From NCBI GenBank assembly GCA_005881895.1, contig VBCG01000150.1, forward strand, positions 1 to 45,100: 45,100 nucleotides of DNA, in the 5' to 3' direction. The translations under genes were made by a program, and so were the position numbers. The DNA is from Betaproteobacteria bacterium (GTDB lineage Bacteria; Pseudomonadota; Gammaproteobacteria; Burkholderiales; Casimicrobiaceae). Shown one piece after another: positions 17,371-26,444 of this stretch; the stretch's first letter is position 1, and each line of letters starts with the position of its first letter. Under the pieces are notes generated by a model. It worked only from the letters and a program-made list of their open reading frames with translations. It was not told the DNA's origin and searched no databases.

Positions 17371-19044
17371 TCAGCGCGTGCGAACGAAGCCCCCGGCGAG
17401 CCCGCGTGCGGGATCGCGAAGGCGTATGTCAGGCAGTGCGGAAAGGGGCGGGTTGCTGGCGCAGGGCTGCGGATGGTTCCAGCAGGTCATCTGCGGCGAC
17501 ACTGCATAGCCGAAATCGACGGCGCGGGCCGTTTCATAGCGGCCCTCGTACGCGATCCGGTTCGGGATCAACCACCACTGCAGATTGGGCGCGTCGATCG
17601 CGGTATCGCCGCGTTTGCGCTCGGCCCAGGAGTCGAAATGACGCGTCCGCAGCGACGAATAGATGAATTCCTTGTAGAGCGGCACGGCGATCGCGATCGC
17701 GAGGACGAGCGTGACACTCGCGCGGAACGTCGACAGTGTCCGCGGCGAAGCCCCGGCGGTGAAGCGAGTGTCGCCCGCGGCATGAGCGATTCCCAATGCG
17801 GGAAGGATGGTCAGATAACCGATCGCAAAGCGCGTCGTCGGAGCAACGAACGCGGTGAATGCGATACCCGCCAATGCGATTGTGACGGGTCCCCGGACTA
17901 CGCGATGCGGCAGTTCGCGACGCATCCACCACAGGTATGCCAGCGCAACGAGCGAAACGACGAGGCTAAACGTGATGTCGTTACGTGCCGTTGCGCCGAT
18001 GATCGCCGCATACTGTCGCACCGCGGCTGCGCCGATTGCCGATGGCCCGTCAACGCAACCCAGTGGCACCGGAAATAGCAGACATCCGGTCGACGTCCAG
18101 CTCGCAACGATGAGCGGCAACGCGATAACGCCCAACCGTGCCGTTCCGATGATTCGCGTCCGCAAGGTGACGTCGCACCGCATCCAAAACAGCGCAGCGC
18201 ACACGAGCGCAAGCGGAAGCGCGTTGAGCTTGATCGTCACCGCGACGATGGACAGCATCGCCACGGCCTCGATATTGGGTGCGGACGCGCGCTCCTCGCC
18301 GGCATCGGAAAGCATCTTCCAGCAGACGGCGACCGTCAGGAACAGCACGGGAATATCCGGCGACGGCGAAAGTCGCATTTCCCACTTGGCGATCAGCTGC
18401 AGCAAAAAGGCGAGCGCCGCGACGATGAAACGATCGGCGAATGTCGCGCAACCGCGGATCCAGCGCAGTGCGCATACCGTGGCAAACCAGAGACAACCCA
18501 AAAACACGAGCCCGTTTGCGACCGTTGCAACACGCGATTCGAGAATGCCGATGTCGAGCGACGCCGTCAGCGCGAGCCACGCCGAGTGCGTTGCGAGCCG
18601 CCACTGGAAGAGACCCAGGCCCACCGGAATGCCGTACGACTCGTACCATTGAATGATGCTCCAGTGGTAGCCGCCGGTGTCCTCGAGGTTGCCAACCGCG
18701 ACCGAACGCTCGGCGAGCAGCACTGCGAGGACGACAAAAAGGATCCACGCCGCTGGACGCAGTGCGCGCCACCTGTTCCGTGCATGCCAGAGGCTCCATA
18801 TGGCGACGACGCACGAAGCAACGGTCAACCATGGCATTGCGTCGCGTAGCGGCGTGACGTTGGCGAGTGCGAAGCTTGCCCATGCGAGCACGGCGACGCC
18901 CATCCACCATGCGAAGAAGAGCTCGTCAGCGATGCGATTGCACGCGGTAGCGGTGATGACGCGTAGCACCGCCGATCCGACGCCAATCGCAACGATGGAG
19001 ACCGCGATCCACAACGCCGCGAGCGTCAGCACGCGGCGTCCCAC
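17371..19044 (-). CDS. Polytopic membrane protein, possibly LIC_10190-like (unknown function)
   Basis: A 557-residue hydrophobic protein with roughly ten to twelve predicted membrane segments, beginning MGRRVLTLAALWIAVSIVAIGVG. Motifs in the soluble loops include EDTGGYHWSIIQWYESYGIPVGLG, then RLSPSPDIPVLFL, and SWTSTGCLLFPVPLGCVD. These resemble the LIC_10190 family of membrane proteins with a glycosyltransferase-like (GT-C) layout, but the assignment is tentative. The soluble C-terminus has DMT-like CWNHPQPC cysteines. ATG at 19044 overlaps the end of addA by 19 nt, so it is cotranscribed with the recombination genes without an obvious functional tie. Confidence 0.65.
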   Translation of the reverse strand: MGRRVLTLAALWIAVSIVAIGVGSAVLRVITATACNRIADELFFAWWMGVAVLAWASFALANVTPLRDAMPWLTVASCVVAIWSLWHARNRWRALRPAAWILFVVLAVLLAERSVAVGNLEDTGGYHWSIIQWYESYGIPVGLGLFQWRLATHSAWLALTASLDIGILESRVATVANGLVFLGCLWFATVCALRWIRGCATFADRFIVAALAFLLQLIAKWEMRLSPSPDIPVLFLTVAVCWKMLSDAGEERASAPNIEAVAMLSIVAVTIKLNALPLALVCAALFWMRCDVTLRTRIIGTARLGVIALPLIVASWTSTGCLLFPVPLGCVDGPSAIGAAAVRQYAAIIGATARNDITFSLVVSLVALAYLWWMRRELPHRVVRGPVTIALAGIAFTAFVAPTTRFAIGYLTILPALGIAHAAGDTRFTAGASPRTLSTFRASVTLVLAIAIAVPLYKEFIYSSLRTRHFDSWAERKRGDTAIDAPNLQWWLIPNRIAYEGRYETARAVDFGYAVSPQMTCWNHPQPCASNPPLSALPDIRLRDPARGLAGGFVRTR

Positions 19045-22000
19045 TCCCGCCAGCCGCCCTCCACCAACGGATAGTAAAGAGCAAGGCGCAGACGCGAACG
19101 GGCGTCGAGCCCTCGCGCGATGCGCGCGTAGCGCTCGAGTTGCGCGCCGTAACGTTCGACCTCGGTATCCATGAACCGCGCGACGTTGGCGCCTTCGTGG
19201 CGTCCGGTCTTGAAATCGACAATCCAGCGGACGCCGTTCGCGACAAAAGTACGGTCGAGCGTGACGTGGACAAGCGCACCGTCATCGTCGCCCGCGAGCG
19301 CGAGCTCGCTTTGCGCCTCTTCGTGCGCCGGCTCGAACAGCCAGCGTCCGCGCGCATCGTTTGTGACGCGTTCAATGACTTCGCATACGGCATCGATCGA
19401 GGAGGCCATCGCTTCGCGATCGACACCTGCGTTCGTGAGCTCGCGTTCGATTCGCGAACGCGCCGACCTTTGCCGATTCAGGTCCCAGGCTTTGATGCCT
19501 TCTCGACCGATTTGGGCCAGCACACGATGAGCAACTGTGCCGATCGCCGCCGCGGTCGCATGGGCCCAATCGAACTCGCGGGCGATAGGTTCATGCGAAG
19601 CGGTCGCAAAACCGAAAGGAATCGTTGCCGACGGTTCGGGTGGCCGGTAGCCGATCGGTAAGCGCCTGAGCAACAGCGGCGCGACGTTGACGATGGCTGC
19701 CTTTGCATCGACATCGACGGGTTCAGGCAACTGCGTACCGAGCACCGGCCATAGCTTCGCGAGCGCGGAACGCCGCTGCGGCGTTTCACATTCGAGCGCG
19801 CCTGTATCCGTTTGCCTGTGCCGCAGCGTTGCCGTCAGATGCAGTTGCGACTTCGCGCGCGTACATCCGACGTATAGCAGCCGCGCGAGTTCCGCCTCCT
19901 CCTCATCGTCGGCGAGATCGCCGACGTAGCGGTACACCGGATCGTCGCTGCCGCCGCGCGCCTTGCGTGGCGCGAGCAACAAGCCATGCGGGCGCATGCG
20001 CCAGCGCAACAGGCTCTCGCCATTGCGGGCAGGCACCCGATCGAGCGCGGGGAGGATCACCGTATCGAATTGCAATCCCTTCGCTTTATGCAGCGTCATG
20101 ACACTTACTTGCGCTTCGGCCGCGCCGTTGGGCGCCGCCATCAGATCTTCGAGCGTCGCGCAGAACACGTCGTAATCGCGGAGGTCGCCCGCGCTCTCGT
20201 GCACGCCCAGCAACGCGAAGAAGCGTTCGGCTGCATCGAGATCGAGCGGTTCTGCAATGCACGCCGGGCCGCCAAGCCCAAGCCATGCGCCGCGCACCCG
20301 GGCAACCAACGACGCGCGTCCACGCGACTCGAGCGCAGGGTTGATCACCGCGGCGAAACGCTCCAATCGCGCAGCACCTTCCGGCGATAACTGCGCACGG
20401 ACGGACGGCGCAGTCACTGCTTCGCACCAATCGCTTGTAGCGGCCGTCTGCGACAGCGTATACAGGTCGGGAAGCGTGACGCCGCACCACGGCGCGCGGA
20501 GGACAGCGAGCCATGCGAGCCGATCGGCGGGCTGCGTGAGCGCATGGGTCAGCGACAGCAGATCGAGGATTGCCTGACGTTGCGCAAGCGATTCGAGATC
20601 GACCGCCGCAAAGGCGATGCCGCCTCGACGCAACGCCGGAAGAATGGAGTTGAGATGGGGCCGCGCGCGCACCAGGATCGCGATGTGTTCGCTCTGCGCA
20701 GCCAGCGCAGCTTTCACGAGAGAGACGACACCCTCGGCTTCGGCTTCCGGATCCGCGTACACGTCGAGCGTCGGCGTGCGGGCGATTGCAGGACATGCCG
20801 CGACGCTTGGCGCGTAAGCGACGGCGCTACGCCAGGGATCGTCGCGCGCCGCGAAGACCGGTGGAAAAACATCATTCAGCCACTCGACGATCCGCGCCTG
20901 CGAACGGAAGTTGCGTGTCAGATCGATGAATGTCACCGGCACGGTGCCGATCCGCAACGTCCGCCGCGCCTCGAGAAACAGCCGCACTTCGGCCTCGCGG
21001 AAGCGATAGATCGACTGCATCGGGTCGCCGACGGCGAACACGGTTCGGCCGTCTCCGGATACCCACCCCGCGGTCAAGCGTTCGAGCAACGCAATCTGGG
21101 CGTCGGACGTATCCTGAAATTCGTCGATCAGCAGATGCGCGATGGAAAGATCGAGCCGCAATAGCAAGTCGCTCGGTGCATCGGGGTCGCCCAGCGCATC
21201 GATCGCCGTGAGCATCGCCTCCGGCGGGTCGATCACGCCCGCCTCGGCAAACGTCAACTTCAACTGCGCCGCGAGACGCGGCAAAAGCTCGAGCAGCGCG
21301 GCGATGACGTTCCAGCTCGCGTCGTCGTAGGTCGGAAAAGGAAGCCGGCGCGCGACGTCGAGCGTCTCGCGCAATCCAGGTACGGCGCTGCACGCGTCGA
21401 TGAACGCCGTCATGCGCGTCTTGAAGTGCTCGCGATCGCGACGGCCCGGTCCGTTGCCCTTCGGTGGAAACCCTTCTCGGGCGCCGAAGCCGAAGCGCCA
21501 TTTCCCTTTTTCCGTCAACATCCACCCGGCCAGCATTCGCCAATCGGCGAGCGCCCCGGCGTTCGCGCCGGGAAGCCCGCCGTTCGCGGCGCAGCGTTCC
21601 ATCCAATGGCGGCGTTCAGCGTGCGCGGGATGGTCGGCAAGATTCGTCGCCGCTTCGCGCAAAAACGACGCGAGCTCGGGCTCGAGGTCGGCGGGAAAGA
21701 GCTCAACAATGCGCGCCAACTCGCTTTCGATCTCGATGACGAGCGTGGCTTCCGCTGCAGCCCGGAGCGCGATCGGGTCGCGACCGACGAGATGCTTCAA
21801 CCATTGATCGCGTTTCGCGAGCATATCGGTCAATAGATCGATCACCGTCGATGTGTCATTGTCGACGTGGTCGAGCAACGCGCGCCAGCGGACGTCGGCT
21901 GGATCCGCGGCAACCAGCGCGCTGCGTGCTGCCTCGCGATGGAGCAACACGGTCTTGTCGTCGATGCGCGGCGGTGCTCCGAAGCGCGTCGCGATCGGCG

Positions 22001-22397
22001 CGCGGCGTGCGATCGAGGCGCAAAACGCGTCGATCGTATAGATGCGCAATTGCGCCGGATGGTCGACGAGATGCCATCCGAGCGTACGGTCGCGCTCGAG
22101 TGCTCGGCGGGCAAGCGCGCGCGTCTCAATCTCGAGCGCATCGTCGATCGGCTTGTTGGCCTCCGCCTCGGCGAGCGCCTTGGTCACGCGATCACGCATT
22201 TCCGCGGCGGCCTTCCGCGTGAACGTCATCGCCACGACGCGATCGGGCCGGTCGACATGTGGTAGCAACGCAAGAAAGCGTTGGATCAGGAGCTCTGTCT
22301 TGCCGGAACCTGCGGGCGCCTGAACGAGAAACGACCCGCCGACGTCGAGCGCGGCGGTGCGGTTCGCGGCATCGCGCGCCGTGAGTTTGTCATTCAT
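19026..22397 (-). CDS. addA: AddA-like UvrD-family helicase/nuclease (double-strand break repair)
   Basis: A 1123-residue SF1A helicase with a C-terminal nuclease domain, the RecB-like subunit that resects DNA double-strand breaks for RecA loading. Walker A is APAGSGKTELL at residues 28-35; motif Ia is VVAMTFTRKAAAEMRDRV; motif II is LIDEFQDTSDAQ; motif III is VFAVGDPMQSIYRFREAE; motif V is SVMTLHKAKGLQFDTVILP; motif VI is LLYVGCTRAKSQLHL. The nuclease motif is WIVDFKTGRHEG. The track start (22532) lies within addB; MNDKLTARDAANR at 22397 is the natural start and overlaps the addB stop by 8 nt. Gene order addB then addA is usual for this pair. Confidence 0.93.
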   Translation of the reverse strand: MNDKLTARDAANRTAALDVGGSFLVQAPAGSGKTELLIQRFLALLPHVDRPDRVVAMTFTRKAAAEMRDRVTKALAEAEANKPIDDALEIETRALARRALERDRTLGWHLVDHPAQLRIYTIDAFCASIARRAPIATRFGAPPRIDDKTVLLHREAARSALVAADPADVRWRALLDHVDNDTSTVIDLLTDMLAKRDQWLKHLVGRDPIALRAAAEATLVIEIESELARIVELFPADLEPELASFLREAATNLADHPAHAERRHWMERCAANGGLPGANAGALADWRMLAGWMLTEKGKWRFGFGAREGFPPKGNGPGRRDREHFKTRMTAFIDACSAVPGLRETLDVARRLPFPTYDDASWNVIAALLELLPRLAAQLKLTFAEAGVIDPPEAMLTAIDALGDPDAPSDLLLRLDLSIAHLLIDEFQDTSDAQIALLERLTAGWVSGDGRTVFAVGDPMQSIYRFREAEVRLFLEARRTLRIGTVPVTFIDLTRNFRSQARIVEWLNDVFPPVFAARDDPWRSAVAYAPSVAACPAIARTPTLDVYADPEAEAEGVVSLVKAALAAQSEHIAILVRARPHLNSILPALRRGGIAFAAVDLESLAQRQAILDLLSLTHALTQPADRLAWLAVLRAPWCGVTLPDLYTLSQTAATSDWCEAVTAPSVRAQLSPEGAARLERFAAVINPALESRGRASLVARVRGAWLGLGGPACIAEPLDLDAAERFFALLGVHESAGDLRDYDVFCATLEDLMAAPNGAAEAQVSVMTLHKAKGLQFDTVILPALDRVPARNGESLLRWRMRPHGLLLAPRKARGGSDDPVYRYVGDLADDEEEAELARLLYVGCTRAKSQLHLTATLRHRQTDTGALECETPQRRSALAKLWPVLGTQLPEPVDVDAKAAIVNVAPLLLRRLPIGYRPPEPSATIPFGFATASHEPIAREFDWAHATAAAIGTVAHRVLAQIGREGIKAWDLNRQRSARSRIERELTNAGVDREAMASSIDAVCEVIERVTNDARGRWLFEPAHEEAQSELALAGDDDGALVHVTLDRTFVANGVRWIVDFKTGRHEGANVARFMDTEVERYGAQLERYARIARGLDARSRLRLALYYPLVEGGWREWDAAC

Positions 22398-25092
22398 CGG
22401 CAATATCGTCGACTTCGAGGGCGACGCCGCCGACGCGGCATAGCGGTCCCAATCCGCAGATCCGACACGTCTTCGGGCCATCGCGTGGCGCGACATCCGC
22501 GACGCCCGAGCGCAATTCGTGGGCGAGCGCACCCAGATGCGCTTCCCACCACGCTTCGAGCGCGGGCCACGATCCGACCTTCGTGTCCTCCACCTGAACC
22601 AGCGCAGGCCACGAAACGACGTCCGCCGCGATCCCGTTGAGCTTCACTGCGCCCGGCTGCAGCTGGGCGTACGCGACTGCGCACGTGAGCGATTGCGGCG
22701 TCGCCTGGCGTCTTGCCAGTGCGTAGAGGCCGAGCTGAGGCGAGCGCGGTCGCGGATCGAACCACGCTTTCGGCGGCAGCGTGACGCCGGTCTTGTAGTC
22801 GATGATCGCGGCGCCGCCCGACACCCGATCGACGCGATCCAGCCGCAAGCGAAACGACACGCCCGCCAGTGTGAGCTCCGCTTGCACTTCGGTCGCCTCG
22901 ACGGCGAACGGAGGCCGTGTCCGTTCGTAAGCGGCGATCCAGTGGCGCAACAACGCCGCAAGTCGCGTCGTTTCTCCGGCCGCGATGACGGGTGGCACCC
23001 AACGCCAGCGCTCCTCCTTCAATGAACGTCGCGCCGACTCGGCCGCTGTTGCGATCCGCGCAGTCAATGCCGAATCGTCGAGACTTCCAAGCGTCGCGCT
23101 ATCCCGTACGTCGTTCCAGAACGCGGCGAGCGCCGCATGGACCAGTGTGCCGCGTTCGATCGCTGTGAGACCGGTTTTCGCTCGCGGCCATCGATCAACG
23201 TTGAACCGATGCAAGGCGACCGCCTGAAACGGACAATTGCCCTGCGCCTCGATCGCGTGCGCACCGCCGCGAACGCTCGCGCCTTCGGCGAGCGGCTGCA
23301 TGCGAAGATCGGCAATCGCTTCCAACGAAGGCGCCGAAGCGTAAAGCTGCGACGCGTACGATGCGTTGCAGGTTTCCGAATCGAGCGGAGCCAACGCCGG
23401 CAGGTCCAACTCTGCGATGAGCTGCGAGGCCCTACGCGGTTCGTCGTCGTCGACGCTGCGTGCATAGCTCGCGATCACCCGGGGGGCTCCGCGCAGCAGA
23501 AGCGTCGTCACTTTTCGCGCAAAGCGGAGCTCGCGCGCGGCGCTCGAGCGCGGCACGTCGTGATCGCGCTGCCAGGCGAGCGGCAGCAACGGATGCGGTT
23601 GCGGCGCGCGCGGCCAGCGATCGGCGGCAAGACCGGCGATCCACAAGCGATCGAACGGCAGACCGGCGGCTTCCAGCAAACCGACGATCTGGACCGGAAC
23701 GGGCGGCGATTCCGGTTGGAACACCGTATCGTCGCCGAGATCGCCCAATGCGCCGAGCGCGTCAAACATCCGCATCCGCTCGTCGACGACCGACATCGCG
23801 GCGAAATTCACCAGCAACTCGTCAAAGGCGTCGCGTGTTTGTTGCTCGGCGCTCGTCAGCGGACGATCGCCAGGCCAGCCGATAGCGGCGAGCCATCCGC
23901 GCCACAGATCGACCCACACCCGCGGCGACGCTTCGTTCGGAAATCGATAGGCCGCGAACGCGCGCCGCAGGCGCTCGCCCAACGCTTGATCGACGCGATC
24001 GAGTGCGTTGGCAGCGTCGCCATAGCTCACTTCGCGCCGCCCCGAGTCGAGCCACGTTTTCACCAGCGCTGCACGACGCGGCCATTGCGCTGTTGCATCG
24101 GGCAAATAGGGGGAGCGCAGCAGAACGACGGCTTGTGCGAGGGGCAGTGACCGAATTGAAAGCTCGATCCAGCCGAGGGCGGCAGCAACCAAGGGCGCAC
24201 TTGCCAGGCTCGAACCGAGCGAGACGTTGTACGGACGTGTCTCGCCTTCATGACCGGGAAGCTGCAGGGCCGGACACAACACGTCTTCGGCCAGTGCGAT
24301 CACTTCGTCGCGGCGCGACGCCAGGTCTTCCACCGCGATTCCGATCGTTGCGCCCGGATTGGCGAGTGCTTCGTTGCGTGCCCACGTCAACGCCAGCAGC
24401 ATCTCGTCGCGAGGCGATCCCGCGCTGGCGCGTGCAAGTTGCGTGGGTCGCGCGGCGATCGGTTCGCAGCGCGCGATGCGCGCGCCCCGCTCGGTGAGCG
24501 CGGTGATCAGGCGATCGTGCTGCGGTGTCGGCTCGATAAAGCCGGCCAGCACGATATCGAGATTGCGCCACGCGTCGACGCCGTCGATCGCCCGGATGAG
24601 CGCATCGGCAAGCGATGCGTCATCGACGGCGCGCATATGGCCGAGCGTCGCGTGAAACCGCTCCGCCCATCCCGCATACGTGGCGCAGTCATCGTCCTCG
24701 GCAAGCGCATCGTTACGCCATCCGCGCCAACTTTCTCCGCCGCCGCCCCATGCTTTTGTGATCGCCCAGGCGTCCGCCGCCAGAGCGGCCGCGCCACGCA
24801 CATCGGAAAGCGCCGCACTGTCGGCGGCGATGATCTGCCGCCAGCGCCAGCGCGCCTGTGGAGCGCGAAGCAAGCGGGTAACTGTTGGAAGCGCGTCGTG
24901 CGCGAGAACGTCGTTCCACAATTGCTCGAGCCATGCGGACCATGGCAATGCCCGCGCCGCCGGCCACGCGCGACGACCGGCCGAGCGCTGTGCGTTGTCG
25001 TACGTCGCGACGAGCGTACGCGCCAACCGTTTGTTGGGCGTAACGACGGTGGATCCTGCGGCGAGCGCCGCGAGCAGACGGGATTCGAACAT
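22390..25092 (-). CDS. addB: AddB-like PD-(D/E)XK nuclease (probable DNA repair protein)
   Basis: A 900-residue partner of the AddA-like helicase. The N-terminal half is an inactivated-helicase-like region (STVVTPNKRLARTLVATYD at the start; no clear Walker A). The C-terminal half is a RecB-type nuclease: GTLVHAALAAFW, then GGAAIIDYKTGVTLPPKAW (the D and K of the PD-(D/E)XK site) and QLGLYALARR. The iron-sulfur staple known from AddB is suggested by GNCPFQAVALHRF and the C-terminal CRICGLGPLC, four cysteines in the right order. It resembles the betaproteobacterial 'probable DNA repair protein' family. Its start lies 42 nt from a hairpin repeat, which could influence expression of the pair. Confidence 0.9.
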   Translation of the reverse strand: MFESRLLAALAAGSTVVTPNKRLARTLVATYDNAQRSAGRRAWPAARALPWSAWLEQLWNDVLAHDALPTVTRLLRAPQARWRWRQIIAADSAALSDVRGAAALAADAWAITKAWGGGGESWRGWRNDALAEDDDCATYAGWAERFHATLGHMRAVDDASLADALIRAIDGVDAWRNLDIVLAGFIEPTPQHDRLITALTERGARIARCEPIAARPTQLARASAGSPRDEMLLALTWARNEALANPGATIGIAVEDLASRRDEVIALAEDVLCPALQLPGHEGETRPYNVSLGSSLASAPLVAAALGWIELSIRSLPLAQAVVLLRSPYLPDATAQWPRRAALVKTWLDSGRREVSYGDAANALDRVDQALGERLRRAFAAYRFPNEASPRVWVDLWRGWLAAIGWPGDRPLTSAEQQTRDAFDELLVNFAAMSVVDERMRMFDALGALGDLGDDTVFQPESPPVPVQIVGLLEAAGLPFDRLWIAGLAADRWPRAPQPHPLLPLAWQRDHDVPRSSAARELRFARKVTTLLLRGAPRVIASYARSVDDDEPRRASQLIAELDLPALAPLDSETCNASYASQLYASAPSLEAIADLRMQPLAEGASVRGGAHAIEAQGNCPFQAVALHRFNVDRWPRAKTGLTAIERGTLVHAALAAFWNDVRDSATLGSLDDSALTARIATAAESARRSLKEERWRWVPPVIAAGETTRLAALLRHWIAAYERTRPPFAVEATEVQAELTLAGVSFRLRLDRVDRVSGGAAIIDYKTGVTLPPKAWFDPRPRSPQLGLYALARRQATPQSLTCAVAYAQLQPGAVKLNGIAADVVSWPALVQVEDTKVGSWPALEAWWEAHLGALAHELRSGVADVAPRDGPKTCRICGLGPLCRVGGVALEVDDIADE

Positions 25093-25134
25093 TCAGGCGA
25101 CGGTTTGCGCGGACCATCGATCCGCGCGCTGCCA

Positions 25135-25224
25135 CCGTAAATAGGGTCAGACTCGACTTTCCACGTTCGCCAGCGAGCGCTGCGCGTCCGACGTTCGGAA
25201 AGTCGAGTCTGACCCTAATTACGG
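25135..25224. repeat. REP-like hairpin element, copy 2 (28-bp inverted arms)
   Basis: Arms at 25135-25162 and 25197-25224 pair over 28 bp with one mismatch, around a 34-nt loop that holds a CAGCG/CGCTG hairpin. The AATAGGGTCAGACTCGACTT core is the same as in copy 1, and total length is similar (90 vs 92 bp). The outer CCGTA is mirrored as TACGG and differs from copy 1. It lies between the small cysteine-protein gene and addB, both on the minus strand, so its stem could stop or weaken read-through into addB. Confidence 0.85.
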
Positions 25225-25255
25225 TCGTTGCCGTGAATTTACCAGATACGGCGAA

Positions 25256-25588
25256 TTAATCGCCGTTGCTGTTCTGTCCGGGGTCGCGCGGCGTGTTGAT
25301 GGGAATGAACAACGGCTTGATCGACGCGTCGGAACCGAGTCCGGCCATGATCGGGTCGCTCATCAGCTCGGACAGTTGCGCGTCCAGCCGCTTCGCGAGT
25401 CCCTTGTACTCGCCGCACCAATCGTCGTCGCGCACATGCGGCCACACACCTTCGATCATGTGCGGCTTTTGGTTCAACGGGCTCAAGACCGGCGCTGCGC
25501 GGCGGCACTGACCCCATTGGGTCGCCTTTGATTCTTTGGCTGCCGCATTGTTACGATCGAAGAATTGGCAGCTCCGGCACTTTTCCAC
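25256..25588 (-). CDS. Small conserved cysteine protein, probable metal-binding
   Basis: A 110-residue hypothetical protein. It starts MEKCRSCQFF and has cysteines at 4, 7, 28 (QWGQCRRAAP) and 58 (DDWCGEYKG), a CxxC-C-C pattern that suggests a zinc or iron-sulfur site. Tryptophans in GVWPHVRDDDWCGE are characteristic of a widespread small family of proteobacterial hypothetical proteins. The last third is low in conserved features. No function can be named. It lies upstream of addB with a hairpin repeat between. Confidence 0.7.
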   Translation of the reverse strand: MEKCRSCQFFDRNNAAAKESKATQWGQCRRAAPVLSPLNQKPHMIEGVWPHVRDDDWCGEYKGLAKRLDAQLSELMSDPIMAGLGSDASIKPLFIPINTPRDPGQNSNGD

Positions 25589-25900
25589 GCTTTTTTCCTT
25601 GGTTGGTCAGTGGAGGACCGCTGCGACGAAGCCTATGGGAGACGGTGGTGCAATGTAAGGACGATTTCGCGGTGTCGCAAGTCGCGCATCGATGGAGAGC
25701 GTCCGCGCTCTTGCGAGCAGCGCACCGTTGGCAGATGCTTTTAACCCCCCGCGCACCACGCGGCGGCGAAAAGCTGCACACCGTCGCTTGTTGCGCCACC
25801 AGGTTTTCCGGGTGCTGGACAAAAGAACGGCCGCCGACCGCATCGCTGTTTGCAGTTTAAATAAAACCGGCGGCCGCAAACCGGATACGGATTAGTGAGC
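25589..25900. other. Intergenic stretch without a convincing gene
   Basis: About 310 bases between the cysteine protein and the J-like gene. A 90-codon minus-strand frame (25607-25879) is arginine-rich with no recognisable domain. The only structures seen are GC-rich palindromes near 25828-25876 (CGGCCGCC paired with GGCGGCCG). No RNA gene was recognised. Confidence 0.4.
25861..25885 (-). terminator. Weak terminator candidate after the J-like gene
   Basis: Reading the minus strand, CCGG-TTTGCGGCCG-CCGG is followed by TTTTATTT, 16 nt beyond the stop codon of the J-like gene. The stem is short, so this is only a candidate. Confidence 0.35.
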
Positions 25901-26236
25901 TCAGGCCGCGAGCTGCGTGATCGCCGCGATGCGCTCGCCTGGCGCTTCTTGTACATGGCGGAGCGAACGGCACGGTGACTGGTCGAGCATCGATTTGAGC
26001 TCGGAGTCGGCTTGCGCGGCCTCGTAGGCGAGCTTCGCATCGTAGGCTAGGCGCTGATCGGGATGCGACAAGACTTCGTACGCCGTGTGAATGCGCCGAA
26101 CAAGACCGGACAAATCCTGCCCTGCGTCGGATTCGCCGTATTGCAGCTTCTCAATCAGCGCAAGATAGGCTTTTTCGATGCGAATGGAATCGGCACCCGG
26201 CGCAATATCAAGATAATCATAGTGCGTATAGTTCAC
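25901..26236 (-). CDS. Small J-domain-like protein without the usual HPD loop
   Basis: A 111-residue protein. Its N-terminal 75 residues match the J-domain outline: HYDYLDIAPGADSIRIEKAYLALIEKL for helices I and II, then LVRRIHTAYEVLSHPDQRLAYDAKL for helices III and IV. The HPD tripeptide that stimulates DnaK belongs between helices II and III; here that loop reads QYGESDAGQDLSG and lacks it. The HPD in LSHPDQR lies at the end of helix III, where ordinary J-proteins have DP. It is therefore J-like but probably not a standard Hsp70 co-chaperone. GTG at 26236 is preferred since VNYTHYDYL starts the domain and GGGAGC lies 7 nt upstream; the track start at 26353 adds an atypical leader. Confidence 0.7.
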   Translation of the reverse strand: MNYTHYDYLDIAPGADSIRIEKAYLALIEKLQYGESDAGQDLSGLVRRIHTAYEVLSHPDQRLAYDAKLAYEAAQADSELKSMLDQSPCRSLRHVQEAPGERIAAITQLAA

Positions 26237-26444
26237 GAGTTGCTCCCTGTCTGAGTCGTATTGTCTGTTTGATCGAACGCCGACAATCGAGCAGCAACCG
26301 TGCCACGTGTGCGCGCCGCCGGTCGGCAACGCGCTAACTCGTTGAAGTGACAAGAAGCGGTCTTCGTAATCGTGGCGAGTTGTTCACCACGAATACGCAG
26401 CGAAACAAACTTGTAAGCTACTGCAAAAGCCGCAACGACGAATG

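Noticed and set aside
25607-25879. 90-codon minus-strand ORF
   Set aside because: Arginine-rich, no domain, and no convincing start signals.
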